Below the pieces are notes generated by a model that was not told where the DNA came from, searched no databases, and saw only the letters and a list, made by a program, of their open reading frames with translations. Shown here in pieces: positions 1 to 7,622 of a DNA stretch of 29,656 bases. The position numbers and the translations under genes were made by a program. This DNA is from an uncultured Eubacteriales bacterium. GTDB taxonomy: Bacteria > Bacillota > Clostridia > Oscillospirales > Butyricicoccaceae. Position 1 is the stretch's first letter. Each line of letters opens with the position of its first letter. The stretch covers positions 1 through 29,656 of the forward strand of contig CAJTUM010000025.1 of NCBI GenBank assembly GCA_910579575.1. The letters run 5' to 3'.

Positions 1-285
1 GAAAAGGGAATCACAACAGGCACAACCGAGACCACATTCAGCCCCAACGCTACTGTGACTCGCGCTCAGACTGTGACATTCCTGTATCGCTATGCCGGTT
101 CCCCCGCTGTGAGCGGATCCAATAACTTCACAGATCTGGAAGCTGGCGAGTATTATATCAACGCTGTGCAGTGGGCCGCCACAAACGGCATCACCACTGG
201 CACAACGGAAACAACCTTCAGCCCCGCCAACAACTGCACCCGGGGCCAGATCGTGACCTTCCTGTATCGTCACATCGTGAAGTAA
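1..285 (+). CDS. S-layer homology (SLH) domain protein, C-terminal fragment
   Basis: The reading frame is open from the first base and ends at TAA 283-285, so only the last 94 residues are present. They show the tail of one SLH repeat and one complete SLH repeat: F-x-D, then a Y..AV.WA block, a GITTGT turn, F-x-P, and TR.Q.VTFLYR, which occurs twice. SLH domains bind secondary cell-wall polymers and anchor exported proteins to the Gram-positive envelope (family knowledge). The two repeats are also similar at DNA level, suggesting internal duplication. The N-terminal part that would reveal the enzyme or structural role lies outside the window. A strong terminator follows 30 nt after the stop, so this is the last gene of its transcript. 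Confidence 0.9.
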   Translation, partial: EKGITTGTTETTFSPNATVTRAQTVTFLYRYAGSPAVSGSNNFTDLEAGEYYINAVQWAATNGITTGTTETTFSPANNCTRGQIVTFLYRHIVK

Positions 286-314
286 GCTGCGAGACCTACA
301 AACGAATCACCCCG

Positions 315-347
315 AAAAGAGCGGCCATAAGGCCGCTCTTTTTTGTG
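315..347 (+). terminator. Intrinsic terminator of the SLH gene
   Basis: A 12-bp perfect stem (315-326 with 331-342), loop ATAA, GC-rich in the middle and running into a T-tract. It lies 30 nt after the stop codon of the SLH protein. Confidence 0.9.
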
Positions 348-384
348 TCGGGAAGGCCCCGACGGCTAACGGGCCTCGTTTTAG

Positions 385-532
385 GCGGCCTCCCTTGCGA
401 AAGGGAGAGGGACCGGCGGAGGGATTCTCACATACGAATTCCGCCCAAGCCTTGGAACGCTCCTGCCAGGCCGAGAGGGCGGAAGAATCCCCCCGCCGCT
501 GCGCGGCCCTCCCCCCTTTGGCAAGGGGGGCA
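385..532. repeat. MITE-like element with imperfect terminal inverted repeats
   Basis: The left end (about 385-427) and the right end (about 484-532) are imperfect reverse complements of each other. Reading inward, each gives a CTCCCTTGC..AAAGGG core, GAGGG, a CGGCGG block and GGGATTCT. Each end also carries its own small hairpin. About 55 bp of unrelated sequence lies between, and there is no coding capacity. This is the layout of the non-autonomous intergenic repeats known from gut Clostridia. Only one copy is in this window, so mobility is inferred. With its flanking terminators it fills the gene-free stretch 286-715; 540-597 shows nothing I can name. Confidence 0.6.
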
Positions 533-597
533 ACAATAGACGGGGGCGCGTCCTTGTAAGGGGACAGCGACAGACGGGGCCCATCTGAACCCAATAC

Positions 598-629
598 AAA
601 AACTCCCTCCAAAATGGAGGGAGTTTTTT
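598..629. terminator. Bidirectional intrinsic terminator
   Basis: A 14-bp perfect stem (598-611 with 615-628), loop AAA, with A-rich and T-rich flanks, so it can work on both strands. It lies downstream of the minus-strand chemoreceptor that ends at 716 and is its probable terminator. Confidence 0.85.
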
Positions 630-715
630 ATTTTTCCCGCAAAAGCCCCGGTTGCGGGCGCAGAGGTCCCCTAACAATCCGGCGGACAAGGAGCGCAGCT
701 ATCGGTTCATACCGA

Positions 716-2302
716 CTAAAGGTTTGCGAAGATTTCCACTTGCTTTTGTAACTCGCCCACGATTTCCTGGTTGACGTTCATTCGGGCGGCGATGCCGGCC
801 ATGTCGTCTACCAGGCTGCGGGTGCTGCCTGCGGCGCCGCTGACGCCGGAAGCCGCGTCGCCAATGGCGTCTGAGATATTGGAAATAGAGCCTGTAATAT
901 CATCCATCATGGCGAGGAGTCGCGTTACTCGGCTGTTGAAGGCCTCAATGGAGCGCTCAATGTAAACGGAATCCTGCCGATATTGCTGCCCGGATTGAAC
1001 CGACTGTTCAAATTGGGCTAAAACTGCGCCGCTTAAATAATCCACCAGCTCTTGGGCGCTGCTGGCAAGATAGGCAACGGCTCCGGTCACAGCGCCGCTA
1101 ACCTCCTGAATATGCCCGGCGGCAGTGGCGCAGGAATCTGCCAGTTGGCGAATCTCTTGCGCCACCACGGCAAAACCCTTGCCGGCTTCTCCCGCCCGCG
1201 CCGCTTCGATGGAGGCGTTGACCGCAATTAGGTCGGTGGAAGAAGAGATAGACAGAATATCTTCTGTCAAAACGCCAATTTGGTTCACGCTTTGACTCTG
1301 CTGAATGGCCTGATCCAAAACGGCCAAAATCTGCTGGGTTCTGGCTCGGATTTCTTCAATCTTCTGCTGGGCGGATTGCTCGATCTGTTCCGCCCGCCCC
1401 CGCATATCCGCCGAATAAGCGGTAATCTGAGCGCATTCTTCCGCCATATTGGCCACATCGCCTTGGGCGTTGGAGGCGCTGGCGCGGATATCCGAAGAAT
1501 TGCGCGCTACTTCGTCCAGCGCGGCGGAGAGCTGCGTCGTCAAGCCGGAAAGGGCCTGGACGCTGTCTTTGGAGTTTTGAGTTCGGCTGCGGACGTCCCC
1601 CACCACGCCGCTGATGCGTCGGGAGCCGTTTTGCAGCGTGTCCATAGCTCCCTGAATGGGCGCGACGACGGATTTTCGGATGATGCGAAAAGCCGCCGCC
1701 ACCAAGAGCACGCCCAGCAAAAGGGCTGCGGCGCTGATAAGCAGGGAAGTGATATAAACCATGGTCAGCCGCCGCCGAGCTGCCTGGGCCTGACTGCTGA
1801 CAGAAGCATAAAGAGAATCGATATGCCCCTCTGCGGCGGCGCCGTGAGACGCTACGTCTCCGTTGGCCATAGCGTAGGCCTGCTGGGTTTTGCTGTCTGC
1901 GCTGGCGCAGACTAAGCCCACCAACGAATGCTTAAAAGCGGAATATTCATTTAGCAGAGCGTTGTAAACCTCTGCGTCCGCCGGCGCGACATAGCTTTCG
2001 TAATCGGCCAACGCCTGGTCCAGCGCGGCCTCCTCCGCCTTGATTTGCTGCACCAGCCGGATCATACTGGCGTGGTCTGCCGCTACGATATGGGAGAGAG
2101 CCAAACGATGGACGTCCATAATCGAGCGACGGATTTTCTCCAGTTGCTCTTCGCTGGCCATATAGTCGTTGACAATGACGCCGGCGTTGGCGTTGACGTT
2201 GTTGATGCTGAACGCCGCCAGGATATTGGATAACAGCGCGATCAAGCCCAGCAGGATAATCGGGACAATCAACCGCTGCTGTAGAGTCAGCTTGTTTTTC
2301 AT
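716..2302 (-). CDS. Methyl-accepting chemotaxis protein with 4-helix-bundle sensor
   Basis: A 528-residue transmembrane chemoreceptor. TM1 is at about residues 11-33. An extracellular, helical, roughly 145-residue sensor of 4HB_MCP type follows, then TM2 at about 180-206. A short membrane-exit linker with V.APIQ resembles a reduced HAMP. The cytoplasmic coiled coil has its CheA/CheW-binding tip at about 357-378 (DLIAVNASIEAARAGEAGKG), close to the canonical NLLALNAAIEAARAGE. By family, it controls CheA kinase activity in response to ligand or to a bound sensor protein. It starts 43 nt downstream of a sugar-type solute-binding lipoprotein on the same strand, so the two are probably co-transcribed and may form a sensing pair. 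The hairpin tip supports the family strongly; the ligand is unknown. Confidence 0.93.
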   Translation of the reverse strand: MKNKLTLQQRLIVPIILLGLIALLSNILAAFSINNVNANAGVIVNDYMASEEQLEKIRRSIMDVHRLALSHIVAADHASMIRLVQQIKAEEAALDQALADYESYVAPADAEVYNALLNEYSAFKHSLVGLVCASADSKTQQAYAMANGDVASHGAAAEGHIDSLYASVSSQAQAARRRLTMVYITSLLISAAALLLGVLLVAAAFRIIRKSVVAPIQGAMDTLQNGSRRISGVVGDVRSRTQNSKDSVQALSGLTTQLSAALDEVARNSSDIRASASNAQGDVANMAEECAQITAYSADMRGRAEQIEQSAQQKIEEIRARTQQILAVLDQAIQQSQSVNQIGVLTEDILSISSSTDLIAVNASIEAARAGEAGKGFAVVAQEIRQLADSCATAAGHIQEVSGAVTGAVAYLASSAQELVDYLSGAVLAQFEQSVQSGQQYRQDSVYIERSIEAFNSRVTRLLAMMDDITGSISNISDAIGDAASGVSGAAGSTRSLVDDMAGIAARMNVNQEIVGELQKQVEIFANL

Positions 2303-2345
2303 GCAATCTCCTCCGAAATCGTCAGAATCCTGAACGCGTAGACGG

Positions 2346-3581
2346 CTATCGCGCCGTCACGCCCTCCGTCATGCGGTCCAACTGGGCCTGCAAAGATTCG
2401 CGAGAGGGGTTGCCTTGGGCCATGCTAGCGGCAAAAACCGTCACAGGGTCCCAGAACTTTCCGCCCACCCGCTGAAGATGGGAAAACTCCGATTGGGCCA
2501 ACAGGGCGGCGATGGCAGGCGAAGCCTGAGTTTCCGGCGAATTGGCCGCATTGAGGTTGGCGGGCCCCTGCCCGCGCATGGTAAAGCGAAGGACTTGATT
2601 TTCTTCGTTGGTAATCCATTCGGCTAGACGGGCGGCCCATTGGGGATGCTGGGAATAGGCGTTGACCCCGACCAATTTGCAGCCGGAAAAAGAGGCCATT
2701 TGCACCTCCTGCCCTGCGCAGGTGAAGAGAGGGAGCTTGGCCGCGCCGAAGTTTTCGCCCCAGGCTTGTTCGATGGCCATCGCGTTCCACACGCCGCTGA
2801 CGCCGGCGACGACAGAGCCGTCCTGAACGCCGGCCAGAAAATCTAAGTCTGTCCGGCTGGAAAATCCAGGGCTGGAGGCGATATCCAGCATGGCTTGGGC
2901 CACGTCCACGCCCCGGATGGGGCCGTCGGCGCTATTCCAGGTACAGTAATTGGTGATTCCATCTTCATTGAGGCCGATTTCCAGACCTGTGTTTCCGAAA
3001 AAGGAGTAGACATACCAGGCGGAGGACCAATCCATGGTCACTTCCCGTCCGGCTCGAGCCGCCGCGTCTGTCATACGGTTCAGGCTCTGGATTTCTTCTT
3101 CTGAAAAATAAGCCTTATTATAATAAAGAAAATAACCGTTGTCGGCCGTCAGCGGATAGGCGTACATCACCCCGTCTACGCTGGCGGCGTCCGCGGCGGC
3201 GGGAAGGCTGGCGGCGCGAATTTCGGCTTCGTTTTCGATGGGGTCCAGCGCCCCGGCGGCGGCCAACGCGGCCGCCTGGTCGTCGGCAAAGGCAAACACG
3301 TCCGCGCCGTTTTCCAAATCGCCCAGCAGAACATCCTTGCAGCTGGATTCGCTCTGAGCCTGGTATGTGATGCGAAATTCTGCTTGGCCCGCATAATGGC
3401 GTTGGAAAGAATCGAAAATCTGCTGCAAGAGGGCTTCGTCTTCCTCCGCGCCCCAAACGGTCAGTTGGACGACCTCCGCCGTCTCTTGCCGCTCTTCTTC
3501 GGGCTGCGTTTGATTTTTGCAGGCCGTTATCGCCAATAATAGGCTGACGCTCAGCAATAAGAGAAAAAATTTCCTTCTCAT
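2346..3581 (-). CDS. Extracellular solute-binding lipoprotein, ABC family 1 (MalE-like)
   Basis: 411 residues. I chose the ATG at 3581 because an AGGAGG ribosome binding site lies just upstream and it begins a perfect lipoprotein signal: positive MRRK, hydrophobic core, lipobox I-T-A-C with lipidated Cys21. The frame is open further upstream but lacks a signal there. The mature part starts with a charged linker, then VQLTVWGAEEDEALLQQIFD, the usual opening of family-1 sugar-binding proteins. D-V-F-A-F-A-D-D-Q and Y-N-K-A-Y-F blocks follow. By family it is membrane-anchored outside the cell and binds an oligosaccharide or similar solute. No permease or ATPase gene is near; the next gene downstream is a chemoreceptor. 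It therefore either serves a distant transporter or is a dedicated chemosensory binding protein. Confidence 0.9.
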   Translation of the reverse strand: MRRKFFLLLLSVSLLLAITACKNQTQPEEERQETAEVVQLTVWGAEEDEALLQQIFDSFQRHYAGQAEFRITYQAQSESSCKDVLLGDLENGADVFAFADDQAAALAAAGALDPIENEAEIRAASLPAAADAASVDGVMYAYPLTADNGYFLYYNKAYFSEEEIQSLNRMTDAAARAGREVTMDWSSAWYVYSFFGNTGLEIGLNEDGITNYCTWNSADGPIRGVDVAQAMLDIASSPGFSSRTDLDFLAGVQDGSVVAGVSGVWNAMAIEQAWGENFGAAKLPLFTCAGQEVQMASFSGCKLVGVNAYSQHPQWAARLAEWITNEENQVLRFTMRGQGPANLNAANSPETQASPAIAALLAQSEFSHLQRVGGKFWDPVTVFAASMAQGNPSRESLQAQLDRMTEGVTAR

Positions 3582-3652
3582 ATCTGTCGTTCCTCCTGTT
3601 GTCGTTCGCTGATCGGGCGGAAAAGGGAATCCATTGCGCCGCCGCCGCATAG

Positions 3653-4081
3653 TTATTCGTTGGAGCCGTCCTTGGCCAGCAGCGGCTCCAGCTTTTTCAG
3701 CAAAATCGCCCGATTTTTATCTTTGAACTCGCATTCCCAGATGCGGATGACCCGCCACCCCCTGCTTTCAAACAGAGCGGTGGTTTCTCGGTCCCGGCGC
3801 ATATTGCGTTCTCGCTTTTTCTGCCAGTATTCCTGGTTATCCGCCGGTCGGGTATTGCGGCAGTCGTGGCCATGCCAAAAGCAGCCGTCCACAAAAACGG
3901 CGATCCTTTGTTCCAAAAAAACAAAATCGGGATGGCCTTTCACCGGATAGTTCCGCCTCCAGCCCACAATGTGATATTGTTGAAAAACGGAAATCAGACG
4001 CAGTTCAGTGGATTTGTTTTTGTTGGATTTCACTCGCCGCATGATGTCTGAACGCTTGTTTTTGTCAAATACGTCCGCCAT
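3653..4081 (-). CDS. vsr: Very-short-patch-repair (Vsr) endonuclease
   Basis: 142 residues, near the usual family length of about 150. It shows the Vsr signature: N-terminal SDIMRRVKSNKNKSTELRL, then HPDFVF with catalytic Asp52. The FVDGCFWHGHDC block (Cys67, His72, Cys74) and the later WECEFK (Cys117) supply the structural zinc ligands of this family. Vsr nicks 5' of the T in T:G mismatches that arise when a 5-methylcytosine deaminates, so it protects the sequence methylated by its partner enzyme. It lies 3 nt behind the DUF4928-like gene, which overlaps the cytosine methyltransferase gene. This is the expected place for a Vsr cognate to that methylase. All zinc and catalytic residues are intact. 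Confidence 0.93.
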   Translation of the reverse strand: MADVFDKNKRSDIMRRVKSNKNKSTELRLISVFQQYHIVGWRRNYPVKGHPDFVFLEQRIAVFVDGCFWHGHDCRNTRPADNQEYWQKKRERNMRRDRETTALFESRGWRVIRIWECEFKDKNRAILLKKLEPLLAKDGSNE

Positions 4082-4084
4082 ATC

Positions 4085-5023
4085 TTATCTCGCCTCAAAT
4101 TCAATGCGCAGGCTGGGGTCTGTTTCTGTTTGTCGCACAATCTGGTTGTAGAGCTGGATCAGCGCCGCCATAGGGTCCGTCCGCCGGGCCTCCTGGAACA
4201 GGCATCCCTGGTAAACGGCGGCAGACAAAAGCTGGCGGATATCCCAGACCTCCGCCCGGCCCGCCAGACCGGCGTCCTCCGCCAGATCCAAAGCGGTTTT
4301 GACCCGTTCAAAAATAGTGACAATCGCCGGCCGGCAGCCCGCCTTCAAGTTGGCTTTGCATTTTTCCATCAATAGGGCGCTGGGCATGGTGGTGCAATGA
4401 ATCACCATATCGCCCAACACAAAATCGCCGCTGCGGTCGGTGGGACCGTCGGCCACAGAGGCGCCGTGGACCTGGAAAGAACCTTCGGGCAGCAGGGTTC
4501 GCAGCCAGGCCGCCGTCAGGTGCTGGAGCACAGCGCCCAAGTACTGGGCGCCGGGGTTTTCCCGCTGCCGTTTTCGGGCTTGTTCAAACAGGTCGTCCAG
4601 TCCGGCGCTGATCGTCTTGGAGGGGTCCGCCGTTAGGGTAAAGGGCTGATTGTTGAAATAATCCCGCACTTGCTGGGCCCAAAACGCTTCAATCAGACCA
4701 AAATCCACCGGCTCTTCCCGCTGCCAGCCGTTGAGAAATTCCACATATTTAATCATTAACCCCATGCTGCCCCGGCTGGTGCGCCCGCCTTCGGCAGAAA
4801 GCTGTTGGAAGATGCCGTGCTCTTTCAGAATCTTTTTCAAATTGCCGCCGCCCAGACCGGCCACCTGACCTTTGCCGCTGGTCTGAAAGTCCTCTGGCGA
4901 CAAAGGAAAGCGTTTGTCTCGCGCCGAGCGGGTGAACTGAATCACAAGAGATAGAGGACCTTTGGTATGAACGCGGTTTTCCCGCTGGAAGGCGGCCAGC
5001 CGGGCCTGAGGATCAATCGCCAT
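4085..5023 (-). CDS. DUF4928-like protein, putative type II restriction endonuclease
   Basis: 312 residues, with no signal peptide or membrane segment. It resembles the DUF4928 proteins I know as neighbours of cytosine-5 methyltransferases; this assignment is from memory and moderate. Visible blocks: G-G-R-T-S-R-G-S-M-G with YVEFLNGW near residue 80-100, and GDFVLGDMVIHCTTMP around 199-214 followed by E220-K-C-K and RPAIVTI. An acidic residue before a hydrophobic strand ending in H-x-T-T could be a divergent PD-(D/E)XK core (inference). Its start overlaps the methyltransferase stop by 11 nt, and Vsr follows after 3 nt. That makes it the best candidate for the restriction subunit of the cassette. 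An accessory or specificity protein remains possible. Confidence 0.7.
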   Translation of the reverse strand: MAIDPQARLAAFQRENRVHTKGPLSLVIQFTRSARDKRFPLSPEDFQTSGKGQVAGLGGGNLKKILKEHGIFQQLSAEGGRTSRGSMGLMIKYVEFLNGWQREEPVDFGLIEAFWAQQVRDYFNNQPFTLTADPSKTISAGLDDLFEQARKRQRENPGAQYLGAVLQHLTAAWLRTLLPEGSFQVHGASVADGPTDRSGDFVLGDMVIHCTTMPSALLMEKCKANLKAGCRPAIVTIFERVKTALDLAEDAGLAGRAEVWDIRQLLSAAVYQGCLFQEARRTDPMAALIQLYNQIVRQTETDPSLRIEFEAR

Positions 5024-6101
5024 AAGCCGCCTCCGCCAGCGGAATCAGAAACCGCTGGCCCAAAAACCGCACCGCCGGCGCCACAACCGCGTCGCCCATG
5101 GCCTTGTATCCGTCGTTGTCGCTGCCGGGCAGAATAAAGCGGTCCGGCGCCCCCATCAGCCGGGCGGTTTCCCGAACGGTCAGCAGCCGGGCATGGGTTT
5201 GACCCTGCCGCTTGACGACCAGATATTGCTTGCTGCTGCCTCCCTCGGGGGTCCGCAAACAGCCGGCGATGCCGTCGAAGCGAAGTTCCAGTTGGACGGC
5301 GCCCCGACGGGTCCGCCGATATCCAGTGGCCCAAACCTCCTCCGCCTCGGCCAGGCGGGCCTGGTGGGCAGGAGGGAGCAGAGATAGAACATGGTCTTTA
5401 TCAAAAGGAGCGTCGGGCTGAATGATATCCCGCAGGTCCTGCCGGCGGCGGGAAGGCTTTTCCGTCTGCCACCAGACCCAGCCAGGCAAGGAAGCGCCCA
5501 GCTGGACGGCGGCCTTGTTGTGCAGCCAGCAGGGGCCGTCTCCGGCCAGCTCTTGGGGGACGGTCACACTTTGTTCCACGGCGACCACAAACACCCTGGG
5601 CCGGGACTGAGGCACAAAATGAGAGGCGTTGAGCAACACGGCGCCGCACCGGTATCCCCGGTCCGCCAGAGCTCGGTGTAGAGCTCGGTAATTCTCGCCT
5701 TTGGCGGCGGAAAGCAGACCAGAGACGTTTTCCATCAACAGGATTTTGGGTTTCTGGGCCGTCTCGTCCAACACCCGCAGCCATTCCCACACCAAACCGC
5801 TGCGGGCGGCGTGAATCCCCCCCATGGCGCCTGCCAAAGACAGGTCCTGGCAGGGAAAGCTGGCCCAGGAAAGGTGAGCGAGGGGCAGATCCTGCCCGTG
5901 GACGTTCTTAATATCCCCCAGATGAAAGTAGCCGCCGCCAAAATTGGCCCGGTAGACGGCGGCTTTCTGAGGGCTGACGTCGTTGGCCCACACGGGCTTA
6001 AACATCCCTCGGAGGCCATAGGCCACCAGGCCGCTGCCGGCGAAAAACTCGTGCATGGTCCAGCGGGCGGCGGGCAGTTTGATGGGGGGGCTTTTGGGCA
6101 T
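5013..6101 (-). CDS. DNA cytosine-5 methyltransferase (type II RM)
   Basis: 362 residues from ATG 6101, chosen because GGAGGA lies just upstream, a consensus promoter precedes it, and methylase homology starts at once. The open frame continues about 190 codons upstream but that part reads as Gln/Arg/Pro-rich non-coding sequence over the divergent ZIP gene. C5-MTase motifs run in order: I FFAGSGLVAYGL (19-30), IV SFPCQDLSLAG with catalytic Cys84, VI MENVSG, VIII QSRPRVFVVAV, then a variable target-recognition region, and X with GYKAMGDAVVAPAV. It transfers methyl from S-adenosylmethionine to C5 of cytosine in a specific site, protecting it from the linked nuclease. It is the first gene of the cassette with the DUF4928-like gene and vsr. 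The target sequence cannot be read from the protein. Confidence 0.95.
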   Translation of the reverse strand: MPKSPPIKLPAARWTMHEFFAGSGLVAYGLRGMFKPVWANDVSPQKAAVYRANFGGGYFHLGDIKNVHGQDLPLAHLSWASFPCQDLSLAGAMGGIHAARSGLVWEWLRVLDETAQKPKILLMENVSGLLSAAKGENYRALHRALADRGYRCGAVLLNASHFVPQSRPRVFVVAVEQSVTVPQELAGDGPCWLHNKAAVQLGASLPGWVWWQTEKPSRRRQDLRDIIQPDAPFDKDHVLSLLPPAHQARLAEAEEVWATGYRRTRRGAVQLELRFDGIAGCLRTPEGGSSKQYLVVKRQGQTHARLLTVRETARLMGAPDRFILPGSDNDGYKAMGDAVVAPAVRFLGQRFLIPLAEAAYGD

Positions 6102-6142
6102 AATGGGTTTCCTCCAGTCTGACGCTTCCGACGCCGGCAGAT

Positions 6143-6172
6143 TTGAACAGGTTATGATCGCTTCATTATTAT
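6143..6172 (+). promoter_or_regulatory. Putative promoter of the ZIP gene, overlapping the RM promoter
   Basis: On the plus strand: -35 TTGAAC (6143-6148), 18-bp spacer, -10 TATTAT (6167-6172). The -10 lies on the same bases as the minus-strand -10 (6168-6173), so RNA polymerase could not occupy both at once. Weaker than the minus-strand match. Confidence 0.5.
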
Positions 6173-6196
6173 ACTGGTTTGATTGCAAAAATTCAA
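6168..6196 (-). promoter_or_regulatory. Sigma-A promoter of the RM cassette
   Basis: On the minus strand: -35 TTGAAT (6191-6196), 17-bp spacer, perfect -10 TATAAT (6168-6173). The inferred start is near 6161, giving a leader of about 60 nt before the methyltransferase ATG at 6101. Confidence 0.8.
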
Positions 6197-6227
6197 GCGC
6201 AGGGAAAAAGAAAGGAGAGAATAGAAA

Positions 6228-6920
6228 ATGGGAGAAACTGTTTTTGCGGCGACGTTGGCCGGCGTGGCCGGCGCCGGCGCAGGGGGATTGGCGGCGCTTT
6301 GCCGGCGGAACGCCTGGCCCATGGGGCCGGCGCTGGGATTTGCGGCGGGGACAATGTTGGGCATGGCGTTTTTTGATCTGTTGCCCGAGGCGCTGATTCA
6401 AGGGGATTTCTGGCTGGCCCTCTTGGGGCTGGCGCTGGGCGGGTTGTTGGCGGCCGCTGCCGAATGGACGGAGGCTCGGCGGAGCCGTTGGGGCGGGAAG
6501 GACGCGCGGCCCGGCGCCACAGGCCTGCTGCTGTTGGCCGCTTTGGCGCTGCACAACCTGCCTGAGGGCTTTGCTGTGGGGGCGGCGGGGCCTGAGCGGC
6601 TGTGGCTGCGCGCAGGGCTCATCGCGCTGCACAACCTGCCTGCCGGCATGGCGGCGGCTCTTTCTCTGACGCAAGGGGGCTGGCCGCGTTGGCGGGCTGT
6701 TCTTGCCGCTTCGGTCAGCGGTTTGCCGCTGGCGGCGGGAGCGGCGCTTGGCGCCGCTTTGGGGGGAGCGCCGGCAGAGGTTCTGAGTCTGTCGTTAGCC
6801 GCGGCGGCAGGCGCCGTGGCGTTTGCCGCCGCTTTTTCGCTGGCGCAGCCCCGGCAAAAAGGAGGCCGCTGGCTGGCGGCGGGTTTGGCCTTGGCCTGGC
6901 TGTTGACAAGCGTCCATTAA
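6228..6920 (+). CDS. ZIP-family divalent metal transporter
   Basis: 230 residues, almost all hydrophobic, about eight membrane helices, with AAAGGAGAG 6-14 nt before the ATG. Helix IV has the ZIP signature ALHNLPEGFAVG (His109, Glu113). Helix V repeats it as ALHNLPAGMA (His135), but the usual Glu is Ala139. A FFDLLPEA motif near 48-55 is typical of helix II. By family, the protein moves zinc, iron or manganese into the cytoplasm. The short Arg-rich stretch at 81-97 sits where the cytoplasmic loop III-IV lies, but lacks the His cluster of many ZIPs. Very GC-rich codon use. It is divergent from the RM cassette and shares its promoter region. Confidence 0.85.
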   Translation: MGETVFAATLAGVAGAGAGGLAALCRRNAWPMGPALGFAAGTMLGMAFFDLLPEALIQGDFWLALLGLALGGLLAAAAEWTEARRSRWGGKDARPGATGLLLLAALALHNLPEGFAVGAAGPERLWLRAGLIALHNLPAGMAAALSLTQGGWPRWRAVLAASVSGLPLAAGAALGAALGGAPAEVLSLSLAAAAGAVAFAAAFSLAQPRQKGGRWLAAGLALAWLLTSVH

Positions 6921-7009
6921 GGCAAAGAGGAATGTGGAAATCCGTCGTCCGCTATGGTATCCTATTCACAAAGAGCCAGATTGCGAAAACAAAGGAGAGG
7001 ATAACGGAT

Positions 7010-7510
7010 ATGGAGTCTAACGTCGTCAAAACGCTCTGCGGCATGGAAGTACGAGTCATGCCGAAACAGGAGGAAACGCCCGCTTTTGATACGAAGGCAA
7101 TTCAAATCAAACACATCGATTTTTACGATTCGCCTGAGCCCTCCTATGGGGAAGAAGAGATTACAGAAGAATTGATTGCTCGTATCTTGCAGGAAATCCC
7201 TCAAGGGATCGATCTCTATTTGTCCTTGGACTCCAATGGAGAAGACGATTGGTTGGAGGTCAACTGCGACGGTCAATGGCTGGCCTTGGGCCTTAGCGTT
7301 TGCCAGGGAACGAAAAACGAGAAAAATTATTACAGCTGGAACCCCCAATATGCTGGGGTAGAGGAATATGCCCCAATCGAAAGCGGCGGTCAATCGCCCA
7401 TTGAAAAGTATTTAGCCCTTACGGATATGGAAGCCGGCGTCAAAGCCGTTGAATATTTCATTCGGACGGGTAAGCGCTATCCGGGCGTCGACTGGGCGGA
7501 GCAGCTTTAG
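7010..7510 (+). CDS. Hypothetical soluble protein, weakly Imm1-like
   Basis: 166 residues from ATG 7010, fixed by AAAGGAGAGG at 6991-7000; the frame is open further upstream inside the ZIP gene but without a good start. Acidic, with no signal or membrane segment. The layout is YLSLDSNGEDDWLEV in the middle, a LALGLS strand, and a C-terminus ending with EYFIRTGKRYPGVDW. This last block resembles the F..G..P..v.W end of Imm1-type immunity proteins (polymorphic toxin systems); the resemblance is from pattern only. The base composition is visibly more AT-rich than the very GC-rich ZIP gene before it, which suggests transfer. No toxin gene is in the window. Function unknown. Confidence 0.65.
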   Translation: MESNVVKTLCGMEVRVMPKQEETPAFDTKAIQIKHIDFYDSPEPSYGEEEITEELIARILQEIPQGIDLYLSLDSNGEDDWLEVNCDGQWLALGLSVCQGTKNEKNYYSWNPQYAGVEEYAPIESGGQSPIEKYLALTDMEAGVKAVEYFIRTGKRYPGVDWAEQL

Positions 7511-7557
7511 CCGGCGGGAAGCGCCGTCCTTTACAGGAGGACGTTTCGAGAGTAGAA

Positions 7558-7596
7558 TAAAGGGCGAGGAAATTTTCCCGCTCTTTCTTTTGTTTT
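7558..7596 (+). terminator. Possible terminator before the pentapeptide gene
   Basis: AAAGGGCGAGGAAA can pair with TTTTCCCGCTCTTT (with two G-U pairs and one mismatch), followed by a T-rich run. It lies 49 nt after the 7010-7510 gene. Imperfect stem, so moderate at best. Confidence 0.35.
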
Positions 7597-7622
7597 GTTT
7601 TGTTTGGATAGGGGGAAGTTTG

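Noticed and set aside
6102..6674. N-terminal extension of the cytosine methyltransferase (about 190 extra codons)
   Set aside because: The extension is Gln/Arg/Pro-rich, lies antisense to the ZIP gene, crosses the divergent promoters, and precedes a well-placed RBS and ATG at 6101.
6903..6931. TTGACA at 6903-6908 as a promoter for the Imm1-like gene
   Set aside because: No -10-like hexamer at 16-19 bp; it lies in the end of the ZIP coding sequence.
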